Assembly (NCBI GenBank): GCA_038534195.1
Contig: JBCAXE010000006.1
Location: 51,363-115,362 of the forward strand
DNA length: 64,000 nt
Direction of reading: 5' to 3'
Source: JAJFFW01 sp038534195
Lineage (GTDB): Bacteria; Pseudomonadota; Alphaproteobacteria; Caulobacterales; Parvularculaceae
The first letter of the stretch is position 1. Every line of letters starts with the position of its first letter. Positions 1 to 8,773 of the stretch are shown here, one piece after another. Below the pieces are notes generated by a model. That model searched no databases, was not told the DNA's origin, and saw only the letters and a list, made by a program, of their open reading frames with translations. Position numbers and translations under genes: made by a program.

Positions 1-833
1 AGGTTGGCGGGGATAATTTCGAGAAGCTCTTGCGCGGCGCCCACATGATCGACGAGCATTTCCGAACCGCGCCTTTCAGCGAAAATATGCCAGCCATTCT
101 GGCGTTGGTCGGCGTCTGGAACAGGAATTTTCAGAATATTGGCGTTCATGCGGTGCTTCCCTACGATCAACACCTCCATCGATTGCCGGCTTATCTGCAG
201 CAGGCGGATATGGAATCGAACGGCAAGCGGGTTTCTGTGAGCGGCGAAGCCGTAAAGCACGCAACCGGCCCCGTAATTTTCGGAGAGCCAGGGACGAATG
301 GTCAGCATGCGTTCTATCAACTCATTCATCAAGGTGTTGATCTGATTTCTGCAGACTTCATCGCCGCCGCGTTGACCCATGCGCCTCTTGGGGATCATCA
401 CGAGAAGTTACTTGCGAATTTTCTTGCACAGCCGGAAGCGCTGATGGCCGGTAAATCGGAAGAAGAGGTGCGTGCGGAGTTAAAAGACGCAGGCTTTAGT
501 CCGCCGGAAATCGACGCGCTCGCGCCGCATAAAGTGTTTCCCGGAAACCGGCCGACAAATTCGATATTGCTGGATAAGCTGACGCCGGAAACGCTTGGCG
601 CGCTTATCGCTCTTTATGAGCACAAGATTTTCTGTCAGGGCGTCATATGGGGCGTTAATTCCTTTGACCAGTGGGGCGTTGAGCTTGGCAAAGTCCTCGC
701 TAAATCCATCTTGCCGGAGCTGGCGGCGCTGAATGAAGAAAAGCCGCTTGTCGACAACCATGACAGCTCAACAAATAACCTGATCAATCGAATTAATCAG
801 GTTAGGCAGGGCTTTAAAGGAGACTTATCATGA
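1..833 (+). CDS. pgi: glucose-6-phosphate isomerase (3' part)
   Basis: This is the C-terminal part of phosphoglucose isomerase, which interconverts glucose-6-phosphate and fructose-6-phosphate in the cytoplasm. The reading frame is open from base 3 and the true start lies before the window. The visible part opens with GGDNFEKLLRGAH, a stretch typical of the middle of the enzyme. It carries the family signature GVNSFDQWGVELGK near bases 650-695, ending in the conserved lysine. The last bases overlap the start of the next gene as ATGA, so the two are probably cotranscribed. Identification is by family motif and is secure; only the N-terminus is missing. Confidence 0.96.
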   Translation, partial: VGGDNFEKLLRGAHMIDEHFRTAPFSENMPAILALVGVWNRNFQNIGVHAVLPYDQHLHRLPAYLQQADMESNGKRVSVSGEAVKHATGPVIFGEPGTNGQHAFYQLIHQGVDLISADFIAAALTHAPLGDHHEKLLANFLAQPEALMAGKSEEEVRAELKDAGFSPPEIDALAPHKVFPGNRPTNSILLDKLTPETLGALIALYEHKIFCQGVIWGVNSFDQWGVELGKVLAKSILPELAALNEEKPLVDNHDSSTNNLINRINQVRQGFKGDLS

Positions 834-1471
834 AGCTGACATCTTTATTGATCGGACTGGTTGCGGTGGTCATTGCACCGTTAGCGTGGGCCGACGACAA
901 GCAGAATATCCGATACGTTCGTATCGCCACATCAAAAGGCGATATCGTCTTGTCCTTAGCGCCCGAAGCTGCGCCGGCGACGGTCGCGAATTTTCTTCAA
1001 TATGCGGAAGATGGTCACTATGATCGAACGATCTTTCATCGGGTTGTGAAGGGATTCGTCATTCAGGGCGGCGGGTATTCGCGTTACTTCAATGAGCGCT
1101 CGACGCGCGATCCAATCCCCTATGAAGGGGACAATGGGCTGAAAAATGTGCGTGGGACGATCGCCATGGCGCGGACAAATCGACCCGACAGCGCCGCCGC
1201 TCAGTGGTTCATCAATTTAAGGGACAATCCGAAACTCGACCATCGTGTCACTGACCTCGGGCCAATTTATGGCTACGCCGTCTTTGGTGAAGTGGTGGAT
1301 GGCATGGACGTCGTTGACGCCATCGGCGCCACGCCGACCGGGCCGGGCGGACCGTTTGACGTGGAAGCGCCGATTGAGGCGATCGTGATCAACCGCATCG
1401 ACCCGGTTGAATGGTCGCCGTCAACGACCGAAGAAAAAACGGACGGCGATAATGAAACACCACAACCCTGA
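830..1471 (+). CDS. exported cyclophilin-type peptidyl-prolyl isomerase
   Basis: This is a peptidyl-prolyl cis-trans isomerase of the cyclophilin family, 213 residues. Residues 1-21 form a signal peptide ending in LAWA before DDKQ, so it should act in the periplasm on folding envelope proteins. The cyclophilin core covers about residues 27-190, with the FHRVVKGFVIQGG block near residue 70 and AMARTNRPDSAAAQWFIN after it. The C-terminus is a short acidic tail. The ATG overlaps the pgi stop codon (ATGA), implying translational coupling. Function is inferred from the family; the sequence gives no client protein. Confidence 0.93.
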   Translation: MKLTSLLIGLVAVVIAPLAWADDKQNIRYVRIATSKGDIVLSLAPEAAPATVANFLQYAEDGHYDRTIFHRVVKGFVIQGGGYSRYFNERSTRDPIPYEGDNGLKNVRGTIAMARTNRPDSAAAQWFINLRDNPKLDHRVTDLGPIYGYAVFGEVVDGMDVVDAIGATPTGPGGPFDVEAPIEAIVINRIDPVEWSPSTTEEKTDGDNETPQP

Positions 1472-1838
1472 GACCCTGTTTCCGCAATATGGCAATTACG
1501 CCCACGGGATTGAGGTTCCGGGCAATAGCCGCTTTTTGTTCATGAGCGGCTTAAACGGTTTTGAGCGCGATGGCGCCACCATGCCCGAAAGCTTCACAGA
1601 ACAGGCGGAAGCGATCTGGAAACATATTGGCGCAATTTTGAATTCTGCTGATATGACCTACAGGGATATAATTCAATTGAGAATGTATCTAGCGAGCCCT
1701 GAATATGACGAAGAGAATGTGCGCTTGCGCAAGAAATATTTGGGCGATCACGAGACGACGCTGACGGTTATTTGCTGTCAATTGCTCGATGCGCGCTGGA
1801 AGGTTGAAATTGAAGCTATCGCCGCTTCAAAAAGTTAG
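1452..1838 (+). CDS. RidA/YjgF family protein
   Basis: This is a small (128 aa) protein of the RidA/YER057c/UK114 family, whose members hydrolyse reactive enamine/imine intermediates made by PLP enzymes. I chose the ATG at 1452 (MKHHNPETLFPQYGNYAHG); a longer frame from 1407 would only add residues overlapping the cyclophilin gene. Typical RidA blocks are visible: FLFMSGLNG in the first third, and a central TYRDIIQLRMYL followed by a C-terminal ARWKVEIEAIA. The usual RidA arginine region (R near the end) is not clearly canonical, so the protein may belong to a sub-family with another substrate. It overlaps the cyclophilin 3' end and meets ggt tail to tail. Confidence 0.85.
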   Translation: MKHHNPETLFPQYGNYAHGIEVPGNSRFLFMSGLNGFERDGATMPESFTEQAEAIWKHIGAILNSADMTYRDIIQLRMYLASPEYDEENVRLRKKYLGDHETTLTVICCQLLDARWKVEIEAIAASKS

Positions 1839-3577
1839 CACTCCGTGTCAGGCGTGCAGGCGCCGCCGCCTGGCATGCGCGTATCGTTTGCGCCGAAGAT
1901 CCATCCATCATCAATCATGGCGCCCTGGACGCGCGCGAACCAGTCAAGCGTTTCGATATTGTGACCTTTTGCGCGTAACAAGGTCTGCGTGTCGTCGCTG
2001 ACGCCAGGTTCGATAAAGAGCGTATCGGGCGTCCATTGGTGATGGATGCGAGGCGCCGCGATCGCCTCAGCGAGGTTCATCTCGCCGTCAATAATATTGA
2101 CGATGGCTTGAAACACCGACGTGATAATACGTGCGCCGCCGGGCGCGCCGATCGCCACGTACGGATCGCCGTCTTTGAACAAGAATGTCGGCGACATCGA
2201 ACTTAAGGGGCGTTTGCCGGGCGCAATCGCGTTTTTCTCGCCGCCGATTAACCCGTAAGCGTTCGGAACGCCCGGCGCAGCGGCGAAATCATCCATCTCA
2301 TTATTTAGCAAAATGCCTGTACCGGGGACGACGATCCCTGAGCCGAAACTGAGATTGAGCGTGTAGGTGTTCGCCACCATGTTGCCGTCGGCGTCGATAA
2401 CGGAGATGTGGGTCGTGTCCGGCCCCTCAAAGGCGGCGGGATCGCCCGCCTTGATCTTGCTTGACGGCGTCGCCGTCGCTGTGTCAATTGAGCCCGTAAG
2501 CGCGCGCGCATAATTTTTCGCCGTCAAACCCGTTGTCGGCGTGGCGATGAAATCCGGATCGCCGAGATGCACCGACCGGTCCGCGAATGCGCGGCGCATT
2601 GTTTCGGCGAGATAATGACGCCCTTCAGCATCCTTAAAGTTTCTTTCGTTGCGGATTTCCAACATGTTCAGCATCTGGATGATATGGACGCCGCCGGAAC
2701 TTGGCGGCGGCATAGCGCGAATCTCAAAGCCGCGATAGGTCCCGATGAGAGGGTCGCGCTCGGTCACTTCATAGGCCGCGAGATCGTCTCGTGTGATCAG
2801 CCCGCCGTTGGCGGCCATGTCGTCCGCGATGCGGTCGGCGACAGGACCGCGGTAGAACCCGTCGCGTCCGTTTTTTGCTATAAGCTTTAGCGTCTTTGCG
2901 AGATCCGTGCGCGTGACCGTCGCGCCGGGCGAATGGCTGGCGCCGTCATCGTCATAAAAGGCGCGCTTTGCAGCGTCGTTCGCCGTCAACAGGTCGCGGA
3001 ATCCGTCGAGCATCGCCGCTTTGAAATAGTCGAGTTCATAACCTTTGCTCGCAAGTTTAATCGCCGGCGCCATGACGGTTTTGCGGGGAAGCCGGCCATA
3101 TTTTTCTTGCGCATGAAGGAGGCCTGCTACAGTTCCCGGAACGCCCGCCGCCTCGTGTGAGCGCAAGACGGCGCCTTCATCGACGGCGCCGTCAGGCCCG
3201 AGATACATGTCGCGCGTGGCGCCGGCGGGCGCGGTCTCGCGGTAATCGATCGCAATCGTTGTATCGGTTTCTTCGAGATGCACCATCATAAAACCGCCGC
3301 CGCCGATGTTTCCGGCGCGGGGAAACGTAACGGCTAGGGCGAACGCTGTTGCGACCGCTGCGTCCACAGCATTCCCGCCTTCGGCGAGGATATCTGCGCC
3401 GACTTGCGCCGCGATTTTCTCTTCCGCCACCACGACCCCGTTTCTGCTGGCGATCGGGTTTTGCAAGGCGCTGTCGAGCGGCGGTATTGACTGGCCGAAG
3501 GCAGGGGCGGCGAGTTCAGCAAGAGCGATCGACGCGATTAAGACGCAGCAAAGACGCCGCTGACCGGGTTTATTCAT
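1835..3577 (-). CDS. ggt: gamma-glutamyltransferase
   Basis: Gamma-glutamyltranspeptidase precursor, 580 residues, an Ntn hydrolase that cleaves glutathione in the periplasm and transfers the gamma-glutamyl group. An N-terminal signal peptide (about residues 1-28, ending AFGQ) is present. The autoproteolytic site is at the DTTHISV motif. Thr388 should become the N-terminal nucleophile of the small subunit; it is followed by TYTLNLSFGSG and the LNNEMDDF block typical of the family. The gene lies 14 bases downstream of gor on the same strand, so glutathione reduction and breakdown appear to be one unit. It overlaps the end of the convergent RidA gene by four bases. Confidence 0.95.
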   Translation of the reverse strand: MNKPGQRRLCCVLIASIALAELAAPAFGQSIPPLDSALQNPIASRNGVVVAEEKIAAQVGADILAEGGNAVDAAVATAFALAVTFPRAGNIGGGGFMMVHLEETDTTIAIDYRETAPAGATRDMYLGPDGAVDEGAVLRSHEAAGVPGTVAGLLHAQEKYGRLPRKTVMAPAIKLASKGYELDYFKAAMLDGFRDLLTANDAAKRAFYDDDGASHSPGATVTRTDLAKTLKLIAKNGRDGFYRGPVADRIADDMAANGGLITRDDLAAYEVTERDPLIGTYRGFEIRAMPPPSSGGVHIIQMLNMLEIRNERNFKDAEGRHYLAETMRRAFADRSVHLGDPDFIATPTTGLTAKNYARALTGSIDTATATPSSKIKAGDPAAFEGPDTTHISVIDADGNMVANTYTLNLSFGSGIVVPGTGILLNNEMDDFAAAPGVPNAYGLIGGEKNAIAPGKRPLSSMSPTFLFKDGDPYVAIGAPGGARIITSVFQAIVNIIDGEMNLAEAIAAPRIHHQWTPDTLFIEPGVSDDTQTLLRAKGHNIETLDWFARVQGAMIDDGWIFGANDTRMPGGGACTPDTEC

Positions 3578-3591
3578 CGCCTGTTCCTCTT

Positions 3592-4965
3592 TTAGATTTT
3601 GGGAACGAATTTTTCTTTCATCGTCACAAGTTCTTCGGCCGCTGTCGGATGAAGCGCGCAGGTTTCATCGAATTGCTGTTTCGTGACGCCGGCTTTCACG
3701 GCGATCGCAACGCACTGGATCATCTCCGGCCCACCTTCGCCGACAATGTGGCAGCCGACCACTCTATCTGTGTCGGCGTCGACAACGAGTTTCATCAACG
3801 TGCGCTGTTCATTGCCGGTGAGCATATTTTTCATTTGTCGAAAGTCGGTCTTGTAAATATCGATATTGTTGAATTTCTTGCGCGCTTCATGCTCAGCGTA
3901 ACCAACGGATCCGACAGGGGGTTGCGTGAAGACGGCTTTGGCGATGAAGGTATAGTCCATCTTCTGGTCTTTGCCGTTGAACTCTGTTTCCGCAAAAGCG
4001 GCGCCTTCGCGGATCGCAACCGGGGTGAGGTTGACGCGGTCGGTGACGTCGCCCACGGCGAAGATATTATCGACGGAAGTTCTAGAATATTCATCAACTT
4101 TGACCGCGCCGTTCTTGTCCAACTCTACGCCGGCCGCCTCCAATCCCAGATCTCTCGTATGAGGTTTTCGTCCGACGGCCCAGAAAATAAGATCGGCGTC
4201 AAGCGTCACGCCGTTCGCCAAGGTGATGTGTTTCGTGTCGCCGTCGCCCTGTTCGATTTTTTCAAAAACAGTCTGGGTGATCACCCGGACACCAAGGCGT
4301 TTCAGTTCGGCGTGGACCTGAACCGAAACATCGCGGTCGAAGTAACGAAGGACGTCCTCGCCTCGATATACAACGCAAACGTCTGCGCCGAGGCCCTTAA
4401 ATATGCAGGCGAATTCGAGCGCAATGTAACCGCCGCCCGCGATCACCACGTGCTGGGGCATTTTTTCAAGGTGAAAGGCTTCATTTGACGTGACGCCCAA
4501 TTCGTGACCGGGGACAGTCTCGTCTACCCATGGTGCGCCGCCGGTTGCGATCAGGATTTTTTCTGCGGTGACGTCGCGCCCTTCGCCTACAAGATGCACC
4601 GTATGCTTATCTTTGACGACGGCGCGCGTCTCGAAAATATCGACGCCGGCGTTTTTCAAGTTCCGGATGTAAATGCCGTTAAGGCGGTCAATTTCCGCAT
4701 CCTTATTTTCAATGAGCGTGGACCAGTCGAAGGAGGGCTCGCCCGCTGTCCACCCATATCCTTTGGCGTCCTCAAACATGTGACCGAACTCAGATGCGTA
4801 GACCATCAGCTTCTTTGGAACGCATCCCCGAATGACGCAGGTCCCGCCGACGCGGTATTCCTCGGCGACGCCGACTTTCGCGCCGTAGAGAGACGCAAGG
4901 CGTGATGCGCGGACCCCGCCCGAGCCGGCGCCAATGGTGAAGAGGTCATAATCATAATCGGACAT
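3592..4965 (-). CDS. gor: glutathione-disulfide reductase
   Basis: FAD-dependent pyridine nucleotide-disulfide oxidoreductase, 457 residues, reducing oxidised glutathione with NADPH in the cytoplasm. The FAD-binding GAGSGG is at residues 12-17. The redox-active pair is Cys43 and Cys48 in GGTCVIRGCVPKK, which is the glutathione reductase form rather than the lipoamide dehydrogenase form. The second Rossmann motif GGGYIALEF is mid-protein. The C-terminal catalytic His439 and Glu444 lie in LHPTAAEE. The gene sits between an unknown gene (14-base gap) and ggt (14-base gap) in a minus-strand run. Length and motifs agree with bacterial glutathione reductases. Confidence 0.96.
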   Translation of the reverse strand: MSDYDYDLFTIGAGSGGVRASRLASLYGAKVGVAEEYRVGGTCVIRGCVPKKLMVYASEFGHMFEDAKGYGWTAGEPSFDWSTLIENKDAEIDRLNGIYIRNLKNAGVDIFETRAVVKDKHTVHLVGEGRDVTAEKILIATGGAPWVDETVPGHELGVTSNEAFHLEKMPQHVVIAGGGYIALEFACIFKGLGADVCVVYRGEDVLRYFDRDVSVQVHAELKRLGVRVITQTVFEKIEQGDGDTKHITLANGVTLDADLIFWAVGRKPHTRDLGLEAAGVELDKNGAVKVDEYSRTSVDNIFAVGDVTDRVNLTPVAIREGAAFAETEFNGKDQKMDYTFIAKAVFTQPPVGSVGYAEHEARKKFNNIDIYKTDFRQMKNMLTGNEQRTLMKLVVDADTDRVVGCHIVGEGGPEMIQCVAIAVKAGVTKQQFDETCALHPTAAEELVTMKEKFVPKI

Positions 4966-4979
4966 CAGCCGGTCTTCCT

Positions 4980-5495
4980 TTATTCAACGGGCAGAAAGCC
5001 TATGCCGGTCTTAAAGCGAGCGTCATTGAATTCCATCACTTCGAGGGTGAAGGTCTCCATAAATTCTTTGTGAACGGCGTCGAAGACCGGGGCCAGTTTT
5101 CCTTCAAACTCAAGCGGCACGCGGATGAGGGGCTGCGTCGCGACGAAAATATCGAACGTGTCGCCGGTAATTTCGACCGCGATCGCCGTCCTCAACCAGA
5201 GTGAGCCCGCGTCTTCCGCGTTTCCGACAACAAGTGAGACCCCAAATCTGATTGGTTCAAGAATGATGACGTCGCGCTGGTGGAAATTAAATGCCTCATC
5301 GCCATAGTCTTTGCGAGGATCAAAGGGCCCCTCAAGCGGCACCGCGGACACGCAATCCGCCGAACAGCCTATATAGGGCGCGTAGCCGTCGACGATAGCA
5401 TCGGCGAGGGCTCTGCATTTCAGCAAATTTTGGAACGCCGCCTCGCCATATTCGTAAATGGCGTTTTGCAATTCTTCGAATTTTGTCGCCGCCAT
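4980..5495 (-). CDS. hypothetical protein between rpiA and gor
   Basis: A 171-residue protein that I do not recognise. It has no signal peptide or membrane segment. It is predicted soluble, with a mixed composition and a CSADC pair of cysteines about a third of the way in. The tight spacing (55 bases after rpiA, 14 before gor) and the same strand argue for a real gene in the glmU-rpiA-gor-ggt run. The antisense frame shows only short overlapping reading frames, supporting this strand. A link to redox or sugar-phosphate metabolism would be inference from position only. Confidence 0.75.
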   Translation of the reverse strand: MAATKFEELQNAIYEYGEAAFQNLLKCRALADAIVDGYAPYIGCSADCVSAVPLEGPFDPRKDYGDEAFNFHQRDVIILEPIRFGVSLVVGNAEDAGSLWLRTAIAVEITGDTFDIFVATQPLIRVPLEFEGKLAPVFDAVHKEFMETFTLEVMEFNDARFKTGIGFLPVE

Positions 5496-5550
5496 TTTTT
5501 CACTCTTCTTTTTCTATCATTTTGAGTTTATCGCCGTAATTTGGACGGCG

Positions 5551-6246
5551 CTACCTTGTCAGTGTGCGTACGCCGTTATTGTCAGCGATGATGACCCGGT
5601 CGGCTTCATTAATGAACAATCCAGTCTCAATAACGCCGGGGATTTCACGGATTGATGCATTGAGGTGTGGCGCGTCGCTGATCCGCTCCAGTGCGCAATC
5701 AGCGATTAAGTTTCCGCCGTCGGTAACAAAAGCGCCCGCCTCATCAGCGCGAAGGGCGATCTCGGCGTTTGGATGGTCAAGAGCGGAAAGCTGTGTGCGG
5801 AGTTTTTGGATGGTAAGCGCCCAGGCGAAAGGTTCGATTTCCACCGGGAGGGGAAACGCCCCCAACTGAGCGACATTTTTCGATCCGTCGGCGATCACAA
5901 TGAATTCGTGCGCCGCGTCAGCGATAATTTTCTCGCGCAACAAAGCGCCGCCGCCGCCCTTAATCAGCTGAAGGTTTTGATCGACTTCATCTGCGCCGTC
6001 GACCGCCAAGTCAATTTGCGTTGTCTCGTCCGGTTCAACCATTGTGACGCCCGCTTCCGTGGCGAGCGTGTGCGTCACTTTCGAGGTCGCGATAGCGGAT
6101 ACGGAAAGACCTGCCCTAACTTTTTCACCCAGTAATGAGACGAAGTGGGCTGCGGTGGAACCGGTGCCTAGACCGAGCACCATTTCCGGGCGCACATACT
6201 CGATTGCGGCAGCCGCCGCGGCGCGTTTATTTGCGTCAGCGCTCAT
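5551..6246 (-). CDS. rpiA: ribose-5-phosphate isomerase A
   Basis: Ribose-5-phosphate isomerase A, 231 residues, interconverting ribose-5-phosphate and ribulose-5-phosphate in the pentose phosphate pathway. Family motifs are clear: GLGTGSTA near residue 25, VDGADEVD near residue 84 (the catalytic Asp region), and KGGGGALLREKI near residue 95, which carries the catalytic Lys/Glu. The start codon overlaps the glmU stop as TAATG, so translation is probably coupled to glmU. The length is typical for bacterial RpiA. Confidence 0.97.
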   Translation of the reverse strand: MSADANKRAAAAAAIEYVRPEMVLGLGTGSTAAHFVSLLGEKVRAGLSVSAIATSKVTHTLATEAGVTMVEPDETTQIDLAVDGADEVDQNLQLIKGGGGALLREKIIADAAHEFIVIADGSKNVAQLGAFPLPVEIEPFAWALTIQKLRTQLSALDHPNAEIALRADEAGAFVTDGGNLIADCALERISDAPHLNASIREIPGVIETGLFINEADRVIIADNNGVRTLTR

Positions 6247-7601
6247 TACTTATCTTCCTCCGTCACATGCGCTTTGCGAAAGCGTGCGGCCCACCCTTCA
6301 ATGATTGACTGGCGGCCGCGCGCGACAGCGAGCGCGCCCGCGTCCACATCTTTGGTGATGACGGAGCCTGAGCCCACATAGGCGCCGTCGCCAATAGTCA
6401 CTGGCGCCACGAGCGACGAATTCGATCCGACGAATGCGTCGGCTCCGATAATCGTCTTGTGCTTATTAAATCCATCGTAATTACAAGTGATGGTGCCGGC
6501 GCCGATATTAGCGCGCGCACCCAACGTCGCATCACCGATATACGTCAGATGGCTGACTTTTGCGTTTTCGCCAATTGTCGCCTTCTTTATTTCGACAAAA
6601 TTGCCAACCTTCGCATTGGTTTCGAGAACGGCGCCGGGCCGTAACCGGGCAAAGGGACCGGCCTGCGCGGCCGCGCCTATTGCAGCGCCTTCAATGTGGG
6701 AAAATGCTTTAATGCGTGCGCCGGATTTAACGGCGACATTAGAGCCGAAAAAAACGTTCGGCTCGATAAGCACGTCTTTTTCGATCGTGGTGTCATGGCT
6801 AAAAAAGACGCTTGCAGGATCGATTAAAGTGACGCCGCTGGCCATGGCCTCCGACCGGCGTCGTTCCTGGAATATCTTTTCCGCAGCGCTGAGTTCAATC
6901 TTTGAATTGACGCCGATCACTTCTTCTGTTTGCGCTGTTAAGGCGGCGCATTCCTGACCTTCACGCCGCGCGATCGCCACGAGGTCGGTCAGATAATACT
7001 CATTCTTTGCATTATTCGGCTCGATCTTTGGCAAGGCGCGTCTTAGAAAATCACTGTTCACCGCCATAACGCCAGAATTACACAAACTGATCGCCAATTC
7101 GTCGGGACTTGCGTCCTTCGCCTCCACAATCGCTTCCAGCCCGTTATTGGCGTTGAGCTTGAGGCGTCCGTATGATCCCGCCTCTGGCGGCTTAAAGCCT
7201 AATACTGCTGTTGCGACGCCGCCGCGCTCGACCGTTTCAATCAATGCGCCCATCGTTTCCGCTTTCACAAGCGGCGTATCCGCATACAGAACAAGGACGA
7301 CACCGTTGAAGCCGTCAAGCGCGGGCAACGCCTGTGTCACAGCGTCTCCAGTGCCCCTCGGCGGGTTCTGCACGGCGGTCTTGATATTATCCGACAGCGC
7401 AAGCGCAGCGTCGCCAACTTCCGGGGCCTGTGCGCCAATGACGACAATCTGGCGGTCGGGCGAGAGCGTCTGCGCTGTTCGCACGACGTGTCCCAACATC
7501 GACAGGCCGCCGATCTCGTGGAGCACCTTGGGAAGCGCCGAATTCATGCGCGTGCCGTGGCCGGCCGCCAAAATAACCGTGGCAATTGAAGACGCAGTCA
7601 T
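6246..7601 (-). CDS. glmU: bifunctional GlcNAc-1-P uridyltransferase / GlcN-1-P acetyltransferase
   Basis: GlmU, 451 residues, makes UDP-GlcNAc for peptidoglycan and lipopolysaccharide. The N-terminal pyrophosphorylase domain opens with LAAGHGTRMNSALPKVLH (residues about 12-30). The C-terminal half is a left-handed beta-helix of hexapeptide repeats. It includes the GPFARLRPG stretch and HLTYIGDA, then the ANIGAGTITCNYDG block that carries acetyl-CoA and sugar-binding residues. It is the first gene of the minus-strand run and the only one with a substantial upstream gap. It diverges from gph, leaving about 95 bases between them for promoters. Confidence 0.97.
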   Translation of the reverse strand: MTASSIATVILAAGHGTRMNSALPKVLHEIGGLSMLGHVVRTAQTLSPDRQIVVIGAQAPEVGDAALALSDNIKTAVQNPPRGTGDAVTQALPALDGFNGVVLVLYADTPLVKAETMGALIETVERGGVATAVLGFKPPEAGSYGRLKLNANNGLEAIVEAKDASPDELAISLCNSGVMAVNSDFLRRALPKIEPNNAKNEYYLTDLVAIARREGQECAALTAQTEEVIGVNSKIELSAAEKIFQERRRSEAMASGVTLIDPASVFFSHDTTIEKDVLIEPNVFFGSNVAVKSGARIKAFSHIEGAAIGAAAQAGPFARLRPGAVLETNAKVGNFVEIKKATIGENAKVSHLTYIGDATLGARANIGAGTITCNYDGFNKHKTIIGADAFVGSNSSLVAPVTIGDGAYVGSGSVITKDVDAGALAVARGRQSIIEGWAARFRKAHVTEEDK

Positions 7602-7696
7602 TCACATTCACTCCAGATGCCGCATCCGGTGCAAGGCGAGGGCGCGGGCTTTCTTTGTTAAAGCGCGATCCCACTTGCGCTGCAAATGGAGTTTTT

Positions 7697-8374
7697 ATGG
7701 GCAGGTCCCTGGCGGGTCTCGTCGTGATTTTCGATCTGGACGGCACGCTCATTGACACCGCGGCCGATCTCGCTGCGGCGATGAACCATGTGTTGAGTCA
7801 GAATCAGCGCGAGCCGATCCCGGTGGCGGATGTTCGCCATCTCGTCGGGAGCGGCGCAAAGGCCATGATCAGGCGGGGATTTGGACTTTCACCGGACGAT
7901 GTAATTGAGGCGTCGTTGATGGATCGCTATGTGGACCATTTTCTCGATCATTACTTGTCAAATATTGCAGAACACTCGCGACCTTTCCCAGGTGTCATCG
8001 AAGCGATGGGGGCGTTGGCGCACGAGGGTGCGCGCTTCGCGATCTGCACAAATAAACGAGAAGCGCCTGCCAAGCTGCTGATCGGATCGCTTGGTCTTGA
8101 TCCCTTTTTTGAGGCGATTATCGGCGCGGACACCACGTTCGCGGCGAAGCCAAACCCGGCCATGGTGTCTTTTTGTTTGGAAAAAACCGGGGCTCGCTCG
8201 GCGATTTTCGTGGGCGACAGCGACACCGACATTAAAACAGCCCAAGCCGCCAATTTGCCGTGTCTATTTCACAATAGCGGGTATGGCCCAGCGACGCTGA
8301 GCGGAAATTGCCGTTACGTTTTTGACGATTATGAACGGTTTGCGGACCTCGTTCGAACGGCGGCCCAGCTCTAG
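7697..8374 (+). CDS. gph: HAD-family phosphoglycolate phosphatase
   Basis: HAD-superfamily hydrolase, 225 residues, most like phosphoglycolate phosphatase, which removes 2-phosphoglycolate formed in DNA repair or by oxygenation. The nucleophile motif FDLDGTLID puts Asp13 and Asp15 in place. Motif II (ICTNK) and motif IV (FVGDSDTDI) are also visible. I chose the ATG at 7697 because upstream in-frame codons would run into the divergent glmU promoter region and the family N-terminus begins just before the DxD motif. Other HAD phosphatases share these motifs, so the exact substrate is inferred. Confidence 0.85.
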   Translation: MGRSLAGLVVIFDLDGTLIDTAADLAAAMNHVLSQNQREPIPVADVRHLVGSGAKAMIRRGFGLSPDDVIEASLMDRYVDHFLDHYLSNIAEHSRPFPGVIEAMGALAHEGARFAICTNKREAPAKLLIGSLGLDPFFEAIIGADTTFAAKPNPAMVSFCLEKTGARSAIFVGDSDTDIKTAQAANLPCLFHNSGYGPATLSGNCRYVFDDYERFADLVRTAAQL

Positions 8375-8376
8375 AT

Positions 8377-8577
8377 TTAGCGTGCGTCGCCTTCAACAAT
8401 GCGTCGCGGCATGCCATTGATCATATCGCTGCGCAGGTCAGTGCGCGCCGAACGCATGGTGGCCACGAAGCCTTCTTTTTGCGTTTCAAAATCAACATCA
8501 AATCCCCGTTTACGCCAAAAGTCCCTGATCCGTGTCGCGAGATAGTTGGCGCCCTCTTCGGTGCAGAAATCAGACAT
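8377..8577 (-). CDS. small hypothetical protein
   Basis: A 66-residue protein of unknown function, rich in Arg and charged residues, with the stretch YLATRIRDFWRKRGFDVDFE. I chose the ATG at 8577: a GAGG lies eight bases upstream on the minus strand, whereas the TTG at 8583 is too close to it. It has no signal or membrane segment. It meets gph tail to tail with two bases between stops. It is divergent from the XRE/S24 repressor at 8774 across an AT-rich intergenic region with repeated motifs, so that repressor may control it. Confidence 0.7.
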   Translation of the reverse strand: MSDFCTEEGANYLATRIRDFWRKRGFDVDFETQKEGFVATMRSARTDLRSDMINGMPRRIVEGDAR

Positions 8578-8589
8578 TCGCAAGCCTCT

Positions 8590-8767
8590 TAAGCTAAAAG
8601 CAACCTTGATGAACGCGCATATAATATAAGCTGATCTGATTTTTACAAGGGGAGCATTCGAAAAATTTTACCCACCAGTTTACCAAAATTCGAGTGAATT
8701 CGCCATATTTTTGCTGCGCTGCAACATGGAATTCGATTGCAAAACTTGCATATATAAGTTTAGCTTA
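8590..8767. promoter_or_regulatory. divergent control region with repeated TAAGCT-type sites
   Basis: This AT-rich spacer separates the small minus-strand gene (start 8577) from the XRE/S24 regulator (start 8774). A perfect nine-base inverted pair sits at its edges: TAAGCTAAA at 8590-8598 and TTTAGCTTA at 8759-8767. A third partial copy (TAAGCT) is at 8627-8632, preceded by GCATATAATA. A similar GCATATA stands before the right-hand site, and AAACTT/AAGTTT (8742-8747 and 8756-8761) forms a smaller palindrome. These are plausible autoregulatory operators for the HTH protein. That role is inference. Confidence 0.45.
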
Positions 8768-8773
8768 TGAACT

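Noticed and set aside
3349..4488. Long plus-strand open frame of 379 codons opposite ggt and gor
   Set aside because: It is antisense to two genes with intact family motifs, its protein is Arg-rich and has no recognisable domain, so it is a shadow of the GC-rich coding strand.
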